NCBI GenBank assembly: GCA_024743175.1 | Contig: JANSXA010000007.1 | Span: 124,001 to 188,000, forward strand | DNA length: 64,000 nt | Source: Pseudomonadaceae bacterium | GTDB taxonomy: Bacteria; Pseudomonadota; Gammaproteobacteria; Pseudomonadales; Azotimanducaceae | Direction: 5' to 3' | In this document: piece after piece, positions 28,169 to 35,796 of the stretch | Position numbering within the stretch: the stretch's first letter is position 1 | Layout: each line of letters begins with the position of its first letter | Translations under genes and position numbers: made by a program | Notes under the pieces: model-generated | Databases searched by the model: none | What the model saw: the letters and a program-made list of their open reading frames with translations, nothing else | What the model was told of the DNA's origin: nothing

Positions 28169-28414
28169 ATGAATTGCAAAAATTGCAGCGATGAAGGTAA
28201 AACTTGCAAAAAAACCTGCTTCATCGGGGGCAGCATCTACCTGATTTCCGCGCCAGGCGGGGTAACTGCATCAACCATCACCTCTGATGCAGCAATATTT
28301 GTACCAGGACAGGATATTCTGCTGGAAGAGGTAATGCCTGTCGCACCCAACCCCTACTTCCGAGCACCCGCAGAAAGTGCGCTACTATTGGGGTCGCTTA
28401 GGATTAAAAGATAA
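28169..28414 (+). CDS. Small Cys-rich protein, unknown
   Basis: An 81-residue frame starting MNCKNCSDEGKTCKKTC, with four Cys within 17 residues (3, 6, 13, 17), followed by a short hydrophobic stretch and an acidic/Pro segment. The Cys spacing could bind a metal. There is no clear ribosome-binding site, but its TAA overlaps the ATG of the next gene by one base (TAATG), which supports translation. It is divergent from katG. No family recognised; it may also be a leader-type frame. Confidence 0.45.
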   Translation: MNCKNCSDEGKTCKKTCFIGGSIYLISAPGGVTASTITSDAAIFVPGQDILLEEVMPVAPNPYFRAPAESALLLGSLRIKR

Positions 28415-28806
28415 TGAAATCTAAACTGATGTACTGGTTTGCCGCAGGTCTTTCTTTGCTGGGGCTTCTGGCTCATGAGGTGCTTGGCGCGCCAATGGTG
28501 TTACTGCCTCTGCTCACAACTGATCTTCCCGAAGAGGTGATCTGGTTACACAATTTTTCCTGGCATGTTGGAAGCATCGCAGTGGTAGCAATGATTGCCC
28601 TGTTTGTTCAAGCGGCGCGTAAGCCTGGAAGTATTTTCGTGGCCTGGACTGCAATCGCGATGAGCATTGGGTTTGCGACACTCGGCGTTGGTCTTGCCAT
28701 CTTCGGCAGTGCTGTGCTGTGGGCTACGCCTGCGCCTTATGTGTGGAGTGTGATTGCGGTTGTGGGTGCAACAGGCTTGGGTTTCGAGTATCGAAGTTCA
28801 TCTTGA
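28414..28806 (+). CDS. Small inner-membrane protein with four predicted spans
   Basis: A 130-residue hydrophobic protein with spans at about 7-26, 45-65, 74-96 and 102-122. There is a His/Trp/Asn-rich bend between the first two (IWLHNFSWHVG). No known motif is present. The start overlaps the preceding small Cys-rich frame (TAATG), suggesting a two-gene unit divergent from katG. Function unknown. Confidence 0.65.
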   Translation: MKSKLMYWFAAGLSLLGLLAHEVLGAPMVLLPLLTTDLPEEVIWLHNFSWHVGSIAVVAMIALFVQAARKPGSIFVAWTAIAMSIGFATLGVGLAIFGSAVLWATPAPYVWSVIAVVGATGLGFEYRSSS

Positions 28807-28812
28807 CCTGGT

Positions 28813-28836
28813 ACTATTGTTGCACTGCACAATAGT
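28813..28836. promoter_or_regulatory. Inverted repeat between membrane protein and GNAT genes
   Basis: ACTATTGT (28813-28820) and ACAATAGT (28829-28836) are perfect 8-bp inverted arms around an 8-base loop. It lies 7 bases past the stop of the upstream gene and 27 bases before the next ATG. No U-tract follows, so an intrinsic terminator is unlikely; an operator for the GNAT gene or a transcript-end hairpin is possible. Confidence 0.3.
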
Positions 28837-28862
28837 TAGGCCACTCTAAACAGTGCCCGTTT

Positions 28863-29477
28863 ATGCCAGAGATGAACCCCTCTCCTACACAGTACGAAGT
28901 TATCCGGGACGGTCGTCTTGTACACCTCGCTTTTATCGGCCCCGGGGATCGTGCTGACTTACTTACCGGTTTTGAGGGGTTATCGTCTCAATCCCGGTAT
29001 CTGCGATTTTTCTCTTCCATGCCGGAGTTACCTGATTTCATAACAAACGGGTTATTGCGCACAGACGCGTCTAACCATGTGGCTATTGGTGCCCGCCTGG
29101 TGGATACGAACGGCAAGGTGGAGCCACCAATCATCGGGGTCGCGAGGTATTTTCGCTCTTCCGATTCAATGAGTATTGCCGAGCCAGCAATAGCCGTTGT
29201 AGATGAATATCATCACATGGGCCTCGGCAAGCTCTTACTGAGGAGACTCTCTCGCATTGCCAGGCTAAATGGGGTTACACACTTCCGAGCACCTGTGTTG
29301 AGCGAGAATAAGCAGATCAAAGCGATTCTACGCTCTGCATCTGCCGAGATTGTTGAGCAGGACGGCGCCGTTATGACTTATGATGTCGACATACGTAAAT
29401 CCGCAAAAGCGCCCCGAGGTGTGCTAACACGCCTGCTTAGCGTCATGCTTGACACCAACAACGTTAAAACACCTTGA
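28863..29477 (+). CDS. GNAT-family N-acetyltransferase
   Basis: A 204-residue protein with the GNAT core: AIAVVDEYHHMGLGKLLLRR carries motif A, the acetyl-CoA pyrophosphate-binding loop (HHMGLGK). The N-terminal part (GLSSQSRYLRFFSSMP) is like that of stand-alone GNAT proteins fused elsewhere to acyl-CoA synthetases. It would transfer an acetyl or acyl group from CoA to an amine; the acceptor cannot be read from sequence. The C-terminal 20 residues are basic and hydrophobic. Confidence 0.85.
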   Translation: MPEMNPSPTQYEVIRDGRLVHLAFIGPGDRADLLTGFEGLSSQSRYLRFFSSMPELPDFITNGLLRTDASNHVAIGARLVDTNGKVEPPIIGVARYFRSSDSMSIAEPAIAVVDEYHHMGLGKLLLRRLSRIARLNGVTHFRAPVLSENKQIKAILRSASAEIVEQDGAVMTYDVDIRKSAKAPRGVLTRLLSVMLDTNNVKTP

Positions 29478-29525
29478 ATCAGCCGTTAGGAATGACACAC
29501 TCCCGATTCTCAAGCAACAGCAACT

Positions 29526-29786
29526 ATGAAAAAAATCAAAAATGAAGCGGCTCTATTCAAAGCTGCAATTGATGCCGGCACAAAATATGGCGAAAGCAGA
29601 GGTGTTGTTGAGTTCGAAAAAAGCGACACGCTGAACGAAAAAGCGCTATTCATTTATCGGCTTTTGGTTCACGACAAAGTGCTGGTCCCGTTACCAGAAG
29701 AACAGGTTTCACAGAAGGCCATCCGCCATCGATTAGTGTTGTGGCATATGCGCCAGCTACCAGAAAACGATCCACTCCTGCAATAA
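29526..29786 (+). CDS. DUF5062 family protein
   Basis: An 86-residue soluble protein matching the DUF5062 pattern known from Vibrio and other marine gammaproteobacteria: KNEAALFKAAIDAGTKYGES near the start, FIYRLLVHDKVLVPLPEEQ in the middle and RQLPENDPLLQ at the end. Function unknown. It lies 27 bp upstream of the GST-like gene on the same strand and may be co-transcribed with it. Confidence 0.8.
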   Translation: MKKIKNEAALFKAAIDAGTKYGESRGVVEFEKSDTLNEKALFIYRLLVHDKVLVPLPEEQVSQKAIRHRLVLWHMRQLPENDPLLQ

Positions 29787-29813
29787 ACATTCAGAACAAT
29801 AAAGGAACAAGCA

Positions 29814-30650
29814 ATGTCGGATAACAAACAAACATCAAGAGACAGCAACACTCCTGCAAACCCCGAGTTCATTTCGCTGGAAGAAGCAGCTGCAATGACC
29901 ACCGGAACCAGAGTGACCTTCATCCCCGGCATTCCCGCGCTCTATGCTGAAGCCTTGAAGAACATCTGTTTTGTTAAAGGTATACCGCTGATCCGAGCAT
30001 TGCATCCGATGATGGGTGTAGACAAAGACACGGGAGAAGACCGGCAGGCAATGCTTTACGAACTCACCCGTCAGACAAGTCTGCCCACTATGTTCCATAA
30101 TGATGAGCGCCCGAGGAATGTCTGGATTGAACAACTCGCGTTAGCAGAACAAATTGGCGCAACAGACAGCCCCAAGTTGCTTCCCGACGACTTTGAACTT
30201 CGCGCTGACGTTTTTGGTCTTTGTGCTGTTGTCCTGGCCGAAGATGGGTTCATCTGGAACATGAGAATTCTTGGCGATAGTCCACTGGGACGGAAATATG
30301 GTTACAGTGAAGAGGCGAGCGCTGCAGCATTGGGGAAAATGGTAGAGGTGATCGGCCTGCTTGATCGTCGCCTTGCTGCGCAGGAAGAGCTGGGGTCCCG
30401 TTATCTTGTGGGTAACGCTGTCAGCGCTGCGGATATCTATTGGGCAACCATGAGTATCAGCGTCGTCCCCGCCCCACCTGAGATCATGCCAGTGACTGAG
30501 CAGAATAAAGGGATGCTGAAATACTTCGCAATGAACTCAGAGATTCCAGCAATTGCCAGCGCACTCACACCGAGGATCGAGGCACACCAGCGGTTCATTC
30601 TGACCACTCACTGCGAAACACCTGCGGTTCTGGGCGGCAACCTGTTATGA
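29814..30650 (+). CDS. Glutathione S-transferase-like protein
   Basis: A 278-residue protein. A thioredoxin-like N-terminal half (about 35-110: ALKNICFVKGIPLIRALHP, QTSLPTMFHNDERPRNVW) carries the cis-Pro of SLPTMF, and an all-helical C-terminal half has SRYLVGNAVSAADIYWA, the common GST C-domain motif. It is longer than a typical GST because of an N-terminal polar extension. It may be a non-catalytic or atypical member; the active Ser/Cys is unclear. Ribosome-binding site AAAGGAAC is present. Confidence 0.75.
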   Translation: MSDNKQTSRDSNTPANPEFISLEEAAAMTTGTRVTFIPGIPALYAEALKNICFVKGIPLIRALHPMMGVDKDTGEDRQAMLYELTRQTSLPTMFHNDERPRNVWIEQLALAEQIGATDSPKLLPDDFELRADVFGLCAVVLAEDGFIWNMRILGDSPLGRKYGYSEEASAAALGKMVEVIGLLDRRLAAQEELGSRYLVGNAVSAADIYWATMSISVVPAPPEIMPVTEQNKGMLKYFAMNSEIPAIASALTPRIEAHQRFILTTHCETPAVLGGNLL

Positions 30651-30727
30651 AATGCGCCTGATTTAAGGCACCAACGGTGGTTTGCTGACCAGCGGCAAGG
30701 TGACCGCCGGTACCGCCGTGCAATCTG

Positions 30728-30898
30728 CTAGATATCTACCATGGCTGCCAGCCTGATCTGCCAACTGTCCACGGCTTCGCGAGCTGCTGCAGACTCAAGG
30801 AACAGTCGATCAAAGCGGCGACGCGCAGCACCATGCAGTGTGCCAAGGACATATTCTGCCGCCAGTCTGTCGAGCAGTTCAGGGCGTTCGTAGTTCAT
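30728..30898 (-). pseudogene. Anti-sigma factor, truncated N-terminal stub
   Basis: Starting at the ATG overlapping the sigma gene stop (ATGA), the frame gives 56 residues, including RPELLDRLAAEYVLGTLHGA and REAVDSWQIRLAAM. This is the conserved N-terminal sigma-binding region of RskA/ChrR-like anti-sigma factors that follow ECF sigma genes. Full-length members have a further membrane and periplasmic part of about 150 or more residues, absent here. The frame ends at the point where unrelated sequence begins, so the gene has been cut by a deletion. Confidence 0.75.
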
Positions 30899-31375
30899 GA
30901 CTCTAAACACCCTTTCAGGGCGGTGAGACCCCGACGTACTCTACTCTTGATGGTGCCCACCGGCACTGCAAAGCGCTCGGCTATTTCACTGTGGGACAGT
31001 CTCTGAAAGAAAGCCGCAAAGATACTCTGACGCTGGCCGCCCTCAAGGGCTTCGAGGCATTCACGCAGGCGATCAGGTGAAGACGTGGGTTCACTGCGCC
31101 ATTCACTTTCCAACGCGCCGATCTGTTCGCCGGTTGCGCTGACGGGCGCTTTACCGCGCAATACATCAATCGCTCAATGCGGGCCAGGGCCACCATCCAG
31201 GCAATGGCATCACCTCGAGGGGCGGTGTAGGCGGCGGCAGCGTGCCAGACTTTGAGATAAACATCCTGCAACACATCTTCAGCCTGGGTGGAGTTACCAA
31301 GCATTCGCAGGGCAACGCTGTAGAGTCGTGGGCTGGTTTGTTCGTAGAGCGCGCGAAAGGCGCCACGATTGTGCA
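30895..31375 (-). pseudogene. ECF sigma factor, frameshifted and fused to upstream gene
   Basis: Region 2 is readable in one frame (RGAFRALYEQTSPRLYSVAL, QAEDVLQDVYLKVWHA) and region 4 in another (RQSIFAAFFQRLSHSEIAER, VGTIKSRVRRGL). The switch is at about 31176-31181: the sequence reads ARIERLMYC where relatives have a pattern like ARHRAIDVLR, restored by inserting one base. The N-terminus is joined directly to the DUF4331 frame, so the start codon is lost. The protein cannot be made intact unless this is a sequencing error. Confidence 0.8.
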
Positions 31376-31781
31376 GCACTGAGGTGACCGAAGTGCCATC
31401 AATGTCCAGACTCAGCACTTCACCCGCAGGCAGATCATTAGAGAAATCAAAACGAAAGGTCAGGTCTTCGTTTGCGTCACCATCGTTGTCGATGGAAATT
31501 TCGTAGACGGCATCGGCATCCAGTGGGAAGTAGTTCGGCCCACCGTAGGCAGCCTGAACCGGAATGTAGTTGGCGATGAAGGTGACGTAATCTTCGCGTC
31601 CCGGCTCATAGCTCTTGAACATGTAGAAATCTGTCGCATCCACCTGCGGCAGTTTGGTTATAAAGGGTGCTTCGCGGTGACTGGAAGCACCCGCTGTACC
31701 CGCAATCAGTACCACTGCTGCGGCAAGTACGCCGCTCAGCTACTGATTTGCTTTCCCCCGAAAGGTGGGTTTGGTCTGCAT
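31376..31781 (-). pseudogene. DUF4331 protein, N-terminal remnant with early amber codon
   Basis: From ATG 31781 (good site AGGAGTAACGA) the frame reads MQTKPTFRGKANQ, a TAG at 31740-31742, and then continues in frame as LSGVLAAAVVLIAGTAGAS, an obvious signal peptide, and SSHREAPFITKLPQVDATDF, the start of DUF4331 proteins. Only about 130 of several hundred residues remain before the frame runs into ECF sigma sequence at about 31370. In related loci the sigma/anti-sigma pair is found beside a DUF4331 gene, so an internal deletion is likely. Confidence 0.8.
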
Positions 31782-31954
31782 TCGTTACTCCTGGTTTTTT
31801 TCGTTGAGTACACACTTGTACGAACGAATAGCCGGAGTGGATGCAATAGATTGTCTTACAATCGCATTGGAAGCGAATCTGCAGGGGTCTTTACCGTCGC
31901 GCGGGAAGACGAGAACCAAGAAATATCTTCAAACCCTGCAAATGCGCTTAAGGC

Positions 31955-32335
31955 TCAGTAGTTGTGGTTGTAGGTTGTAGACCCTCCCCTTGTACATCCG
32001 TTCATGTCGTATGCCATCTGTGCATCTTCAAGCTCGCTGCGAAGCTCCGCTAGCCGATCATCGTTCTGGCTCTGAAAGTGGTCCTTAACCACGCTGTTGG
32101 CCATTTCCCACTCGGATGTGGAGAGGGGCTGGTGAATCTTCTCGTATTGCCGCTGTTGTGCTGCCATCCGAGAAGCGTGACGCCGGTAATCGTCGAACGA
32201 TTCTTTGGCAATCCGAACGTTAAAAGCCAAGTCCTCGCAATCCGCACTGCCACGGCCGTCATAAGGGGCAGCATATGCAGTACAAGTGCCAAGCACCAAA
32301 GCTGCCAGTGAAGTAATTTGAATCAATCTATGCAT
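31955..32335 (-). CDS. Small exported protein, unknown
   Basis: A 126-residue protein with a clean signal peptide (residues 1 to about 22, ending AYA-A). The mature part is predicted helical and charged (RIAKESFDDYRRHASRMAAQ), with two Cys (about 33 and 114) that could form a disulfide. It ends in NHNY. No family is recognised. It is divergent from the LuxR-like gene at 32493; the sequence between holds a 14-bp palindrome. Confidence 0.65.
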   Translation of the reverse strand: MHRLIQITSLAALVLGTCTAYAAPYDGRGSADCEDLAFNVRIAKESFDDYRRHASRMAAQQRQYEKIHQPLSTSEWEMANSVVKDHFQSQNDDRLAELRSELEDAQMAYDMNGCTRGGSTTYNHNY

Positions 32336-32405
32336 GACAAGAGCTCCTATACCTCTTTATTGTTAGAACAGCTCGATTATGCTGCAGTGTCGCAAGCCAT
32401 TTCTT

Positions 32406-32419
32406 CACCCAATTGGGTG
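32406..32419. promoter_or_regulatory. 14-bp perfect palindrome upstream of LuxR-like gene
   Basis: CACCCAATTGGGTG is a perfect inverted repeat located 74 bp before the LuxR-like ATG (32493) and 71 bp upstream of the divergent start at 32335. LuxR-family proteins bind palindromes of about this size, so autoregulation is possible. A second, imperfect palindrome TTCGAATCGATCGAA follows at about 32429-32443. Confidence 0.35.
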
Positions 32420-32492
32420 GCCTTGATCTTCGAATCGATCGAACGACTATGCTATGTTTTCGCCAAGAGGGTAGATACGAGATGTGTAAAAG

Positions 32493-33615
32493 ATGCCGTC
32501 TGACGCGATACTCATTGATGCTATAGATGGTTTATACCAAGTGATCGACGACCCAGCACAGTGGCTGCCATGGGTCAAACGCGTTAGTGACTCAGTGCGC
32601 GCAGACGGCGGCAACATTGCATTGGTCGACTTAGATAAACCGTCTCGCAGTTGGATGGTTCAGAACTACACAACCGAAGAACAACTACGAAACTACTTTA
32701 ACAATTACGTTTTTGACGACTATCAGAAGCAGGCGCTGGATAAACTGCCTACGGGAAAGGTCTATCACACGCACTCGTTTTCCCAGGCATGGCAAGAACG
32801 TTATCTGGACAGTCGGTACTATCAGGAATTTGCATCTGCTACCTGCATGCGCGTGTCTCTGGGAAGCTACGTCCATCGCGATCAACATTCGGCAGTATCC
32901 ACCGGTTTTCACCGCTATGACCTGAAGCAACCATTTAGTGACGATGCAGCAGCCTTCATTGAAAAGCTCCACCCTCATATCGAACGCGTCCTGAAATTTA
33001 CTGAGTACGAACTGTTTCTCGAATCCACCTTGTCGGCCGTAGAACCGGAAACACACCAAGGATTGTTCCTGTTGGATAGAAATGGACGGGTAGTTTTCGC
33101 GAACTCAGCAGCTTGCGCAATCGAAGCGTCCGGCTTTCTTAAGGTTAAGAATCAGCATCTGTCAGCGCAGGAAGCGAAAAGCAATCAGGCGCTGCAAAAG
33201 TACATCAGCGAAAGTTTATCAATGCCACCACAGAACATGCATCACAGAGACAGGGTGGTGCCTGTCGCTCGAGGGCCTGAGCTTGCGCCTTTAACCGCAA
33301 TTATCAGTCCGCACCTCAAAAAAAAACTCAGTATCAAATCAGTTACCCGAACCCATCGCCCTGATTGTAAAAATTATCGATCCAAATTTGACTAAAGACG
33401 GAAATTTCAAGGTTCTCAGCCATGTCTACGGATGTACGGCCAGAGAGATTGAAATTGCCAGTGCCCTTGTAAAAGGCAAAACGCTTAGAAATATTTCCGA
33501 TTTAATGGGAATCCGTTACGAAACGGTACGCAGCCACACCAAGTCACTTATGGGCAAACTCAATGTGCGTACACAAAATCAACTGTTGCTGCTGCTTGGT
33601 CAGATTGGCAGCTGA
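32493..33615 (+). pseudogene. LuxR-family regulator interrupted by frameshift at A9 run
   Basis: The N-terminal 300 residues (from ATG 32493) read as a LuxR-type sensory part with a PAS-like segment (GLFLLDRNGRVVFANSAACA). The HTH lies in a different frame (CTAREIEIASALVKGKTLRN, RYETVRSHTKSLMGKL, ending 33615). The frames meet in a run of nine A at 33318-33326; with eight A the protein reads on smoothly as PIALIVKIIDPNLTKDGNF into the HTH. This is either a fresh loss, a sequencing error in a homopolymer, or slippage-based on/off switching. The rest is intact, which argues the change is recent. Confidence 0.75.
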
Positions 33616-33659
33616 AACAAAAGAGCACGCGTTGTTATGCATAGAAAAAATTCGCGCAT

Positions 33660-34112
33660 CTAACGATTCGACCGCGCTCTACGCTGCATCCGCTGAAACG
33701 CACGCGAGCGCTCTTCCGGAGAGAGATTTCTGAATCTCTTTCTCAATCGCTCTTTGCGTTCGGGCGAAAGCTGATTAAATCTCGACAGCCCTTTGCGCAT
33801 CTGACGACGTTGTTCCGGCGATAGCTGACTAAAAGCCTGCCAGCGCTGTAGCAACTGCTCGCGTTGACTTAAATCCAACGATTGCCATTTTCGAAACCGT
33901 TTTTGCATCTGCTGACGCTGTTCACCGTCCATCGAGAGCCATCGATCCGACCCTAACACCAGGCGGTCTTTGCGCGTTTCGGGTAACGCTTCCCAGCTAT
34001 CCTGATAAGCACCAAGTACACGCTGCTGGTCGTTTGACAATTCATCCCACGCAACCGCCCAGCCTAAGTGGCTACTCGTTAACAGAATCATGGAGAGGAG
34101 CAGTTTTTTCAT
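33660..34112 (-). CDS. DUF3106 family periplasmic protein
   Basis: A 150-residue protein with a signal peptide (about 1-19) and repeated short helical units of the LSPEQRRQ type (QLSPEQRRQMRKGLSRFNQL, LSPERKERLRKRFRNLSPEE), the DUF3106 hallmark. Very rich in Arg and Gln. It is last in a four-gene operon with the sigma factor (34708), the DUF3619-like gene and a small exported protein; the ATG overlaps the preceding stop (ATGA). Function unknown; by context it belongs to the envelope-stress or sigma regulon. Confidence 0.85.
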   Translation of the reverse strand: MKKLLLSMILLTSSHLGWAVAWDELSNDQQRVLGAYQDSWEALPETRKDRLVLGSDRWLSMDGEQRQQMQKRFRKWQSLDLSQREQLLQRWQAFSQLSPEQRRQMRKGLSRFNQLSPERKERLRKRFRNLSPEERSRAFQRMQRRARSNR

Positions 34113-34372
34113 TTCAGATTCTCCGCGGGCCGTACATGCCCTTCACTTGATACTTCTTCGCCGTTATCCGCATCAGCAGATTTTTCTAACTCTTCAATTT
34201 CTTGAGCAAACAGCTCAGTTGCATCCAGTAGCTGACCATCTACTTCGACCATCGCACCCAAATACTCAAGGAAGGACATATCCACTGACATTAACTCGTC
34301 TTCAGCCTGAAGCTGTTCTGACCAACAAAGCCAGGCGAGTCCCAGCAGACAACTAACCTTGATAAGGTTCAT
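34109..34372 (-). CDS. Small exported acidic protein in sigma operon
   Basis: I place the start at the internal ATG at 34372 (MNLIKVSCLLGLAWLC), giving a signal peptide directly at the N-terminus; the frame could begin at 34414 but would bury it. The product is 87 residues: leader (about 1-23), then an acidic helical part (LFAQEIEELEKSADADNGEE). It overlaps both neighbours, by 20 bp upstream and 4 bp downstream. No known family. It sits between the DUF3619-like and DUF3106 genes. Confidence 0.6.
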   Translation of the reverse strand: MNLIKVSCLLGLAWLCWSEQLQAEDELMSVDMSFLEYLGAMVEVDGQLLDATELFAQEIEELEKSADADNGEEVSSEGHVRPAENLK

Positions 34373-34715
34373 CGTCCATCTCTCGCTCTGTAAGCATCCA
34401 GGCCACAAATTCAAGTTCCTCTAACAACTCTGCTTCCTGCGCTGCTGCCATTTCGATATCGTCCATAACCGGCAGAACCTCCACCGGGTCTGCAACGAAA
34501 ACAACCCATGCAAAAACGGCTGCGCTCAGTCCGCCAGCACCCCAGGCCGGCCAGAACACCCAGGACCTTACGGGTTCTGATGCCGCCTGCAGAGCCTGAC
34601 CTCTAGCACTGCGAAGACGTGCCTGAGTACTTTGCGCAATCGCCTGCTCGTGAGATCGTAATTGCTCACCAGCGCGTTGCGCCCATTGTTGATCTTCGTC
34701 GTTCAGCTCACTCAT
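34353..34715 (-). CDS. DUF3619-like membrane protein (possible anti-sigma partner)
   Basis: A 120-residue protein when started at the ATG at 34715, which overlaps the sigma stop by 8 bp. It has a charged helical N-terminal half (EDQQWAQRAGEQLRSHEQAI, STQARLRSARGQAL), one membrane span (about 55-77) and an acidic C-terminal end. The order sigma factor, then this gene, then DUF3106 is a recurrent arrangement in gammaproteobacteria, and such proteins are proposed to act on the sigma factor; that role is not shown by sequence here. Confidence 0.65.
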   Translation of the reverse strand: MSELNDEDQQWAQRAGEQLRSHEQAIAQSTQARLRSARGQALQAASEPVRSWVFWPAWGAGGLSAAVFAWVVFVADPVEVLPVMDDIEMAAAQEAELLEELEFVAWMLTEREMDDEPYQG

Positions 34716-35259
34716 CATCTTCACCTTGTAAGGCTTCACCTAACTTTTCCCGCAGTGCGTGAACTGCACGAGAGTAATGGGTCTTAACGGAGCCTTCAGA
34801 ACAATTCATACTTTTTGCAGTGTTTTTCACATCCATTCCCTCCCACGCTCGCAATAAAAATGCCTGCTGTTGGCGAACGGGTAACAGTGCCACCGCTTCC
34901 AGAAGCAACCTGGTGTCGCTGTCCAGTTCCTGAATGAATTCCGGATTGTGTTGCGCAGGACCAGCAACTTGCTCTAACTCATCCTGTCCGGAACTCTCAC
35001 CAAACCCAAACCAGCCGAATAGCCCAGCGCGCCGACTATTTGAGCGATGAAAGTCCGTAATGCGATTATTGAGTACACGATAAAATATCGGCGCCCACTC
35101 GCTACTGTTTTTTTCACTGTACTTCCTCGCCAACGTGAACATGGCATCCTGCACAATGTCTAACGCATCGTCAGCGTTTTTGACGGAAACGACGGCCATA
35201 CCGAAGGCGCGCTTTTCCACGCTCGCCAGGAACTGACTGAAATTATCTGGATTGGCCAT
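34708..35259 (-). CDS. RNA polymerase sigma factor, ECF type
   Basis: A 183-residue sigma-70 protein with region 2 (NADDALDIVQDAMFTLARKY) and region 4 (LLPVRQQQAFLLRAWEGMDV, NCSEGSVKTHYSRAVHALRE). The length fits ECF sigma factors. The linker is longer than usual because of SNSRRAGLFGWFGFGE. It leads a tight operon of four overlapping genes ending with DUF3106. A nested inverted repeat lies 14-52 bp upstream of its start codon and may regulate it. Confidence 0.9.
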   Translation of the reverse strand: MANPDNFSQFLASVEKRAFGMAVVSVKNADDALDIVQDAMFTLARKYSEKNSSEWAPIFYRVLNNRITDFHRSNSRRAGLFGWFGFGESSGQDELEQVAGPAQHNPEFIQELDSDTRLLLEAVALLPVRQQQAFLLRAWEGMDVKNTAKSMNCSEGSVKTHYSRAVHALREKLGEALQGEDDE

Positions 35260-35272
35260 CTCCTGAGCATAG

Positions 35273-35311
35273 CCAACGTGACCTGACCGGTCAGGGTCCA
35301 GATCACGTTGG
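35273..35311. promoter_or_regulatory. Nested inverted repeats upstream of ECF sigma gene
   Basis: CCAACGTGA (35273-35281) pairs with TCACGTTGG (35303-35311), and the space holds the perfect palindrome CCTGACCGGTCAGG (35282-35295). It lies just upstream of the sigma start (35259, minus). It may be an operator with two dyads or a structured leader RNA. No T-run follows on the minus strand, so a terminator is unlikely. Confidence 0.5.
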
Positions 35312-35346
35312 TTGACTGGAGAAATACGAATCGCTCTACTGCCGAC

Positions 35347-35673
35347 CTAGTGTCTTCGATTTACCCGGTTACCTTTACGATCCAGGCGATGGTCTATTCG
35401 GCTGCCTTTGCGATCCAGACGATGATCGACGCGATCACCTTTGCGATCAAGCCGGTTGCCAAAGCGCTCTTTGCCGTTGGCATCAGCTCTTTCGGAGGCT
35501 ATATCCAAACGATTGTTCACCCGATCACCACGTTGATCGAGACGGTTTTCTATGCGGTCGCCTTTCTTATCAAGCCTGTTTTCAATCCGATCGCCCGTAT
35601 CCGCACTGGCCTGTGCCGATAAAAAAGTCACTGATGCTGCAAGAACGATGCTTTTTATAACAAGATGATTCAT
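35347..35673 (-). CDS. Exported protein with 11-residue repeats (GDRxxxRLDxK)
   Basis: A 108-residue protein: signal peptide (about 1-24, ending ASA-D), then at least five tandem units with consensus G-D-R-[IV]-x-[NH]-R-L-D-x-[KR], for example GDRIENRLDKK and GDRVDHRLDRK. One longer spacer unit (IASERADANGKERFG) interrupts them. The repeat gives an alternating acidic/basic surface, probably helical. I know no function. It sits next to the sigma/DUF3106 operon on the same strand but with its own upstream space. Confidence 0.75.
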   Translation of the reverse strand: MNHLVIKSIVLAASVTFLSAQASADTGDRIENRLDKKGDRIENRLDQRGDRVNNRLDIASERADANGKERFGNRLDRKGDRVDHRLDRKGSRIDHRLDRKGNRVNRRH

Positions 35674-35796
35674 ATCTAACCTACTTCTGTTGATGATCGT
35701 ATTGTTATTAACGTGCGAACCAGGATTTGGTTGACATGAAAATCAAAAATTTATCGCCATTTATGGCTAAAACGGACCTGAGCGCTGCGCAAAACA

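Noticed and set aside
28813-28836. Inverted repeat as an intrinsic terminator
   Set aside because: AT-rich stem with no U-run after it on either strand; listed only as a possible regulatory or hairpin site.
34373-34414. Upstream start for the small exported protein (MNLWPGCLQSERW...)
   Set aside because: It would place 14 residues before the signal peptide; the internal ATG at 34372 gives a normal leader.
35308-35622. 104-codon plus-strand frame opposite the repeat protein
   Set aside because: It is the complement of a repetitive gene; periodic sequence keeps several frames open. The minus frame has the signal peptide and charged repeats.
35347-35673. CRISPR-like periodic repeats (33-bp period)
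   Set aside because: The period is that of an 11-residue protein repeat, with no unique spacers and no cas genes.
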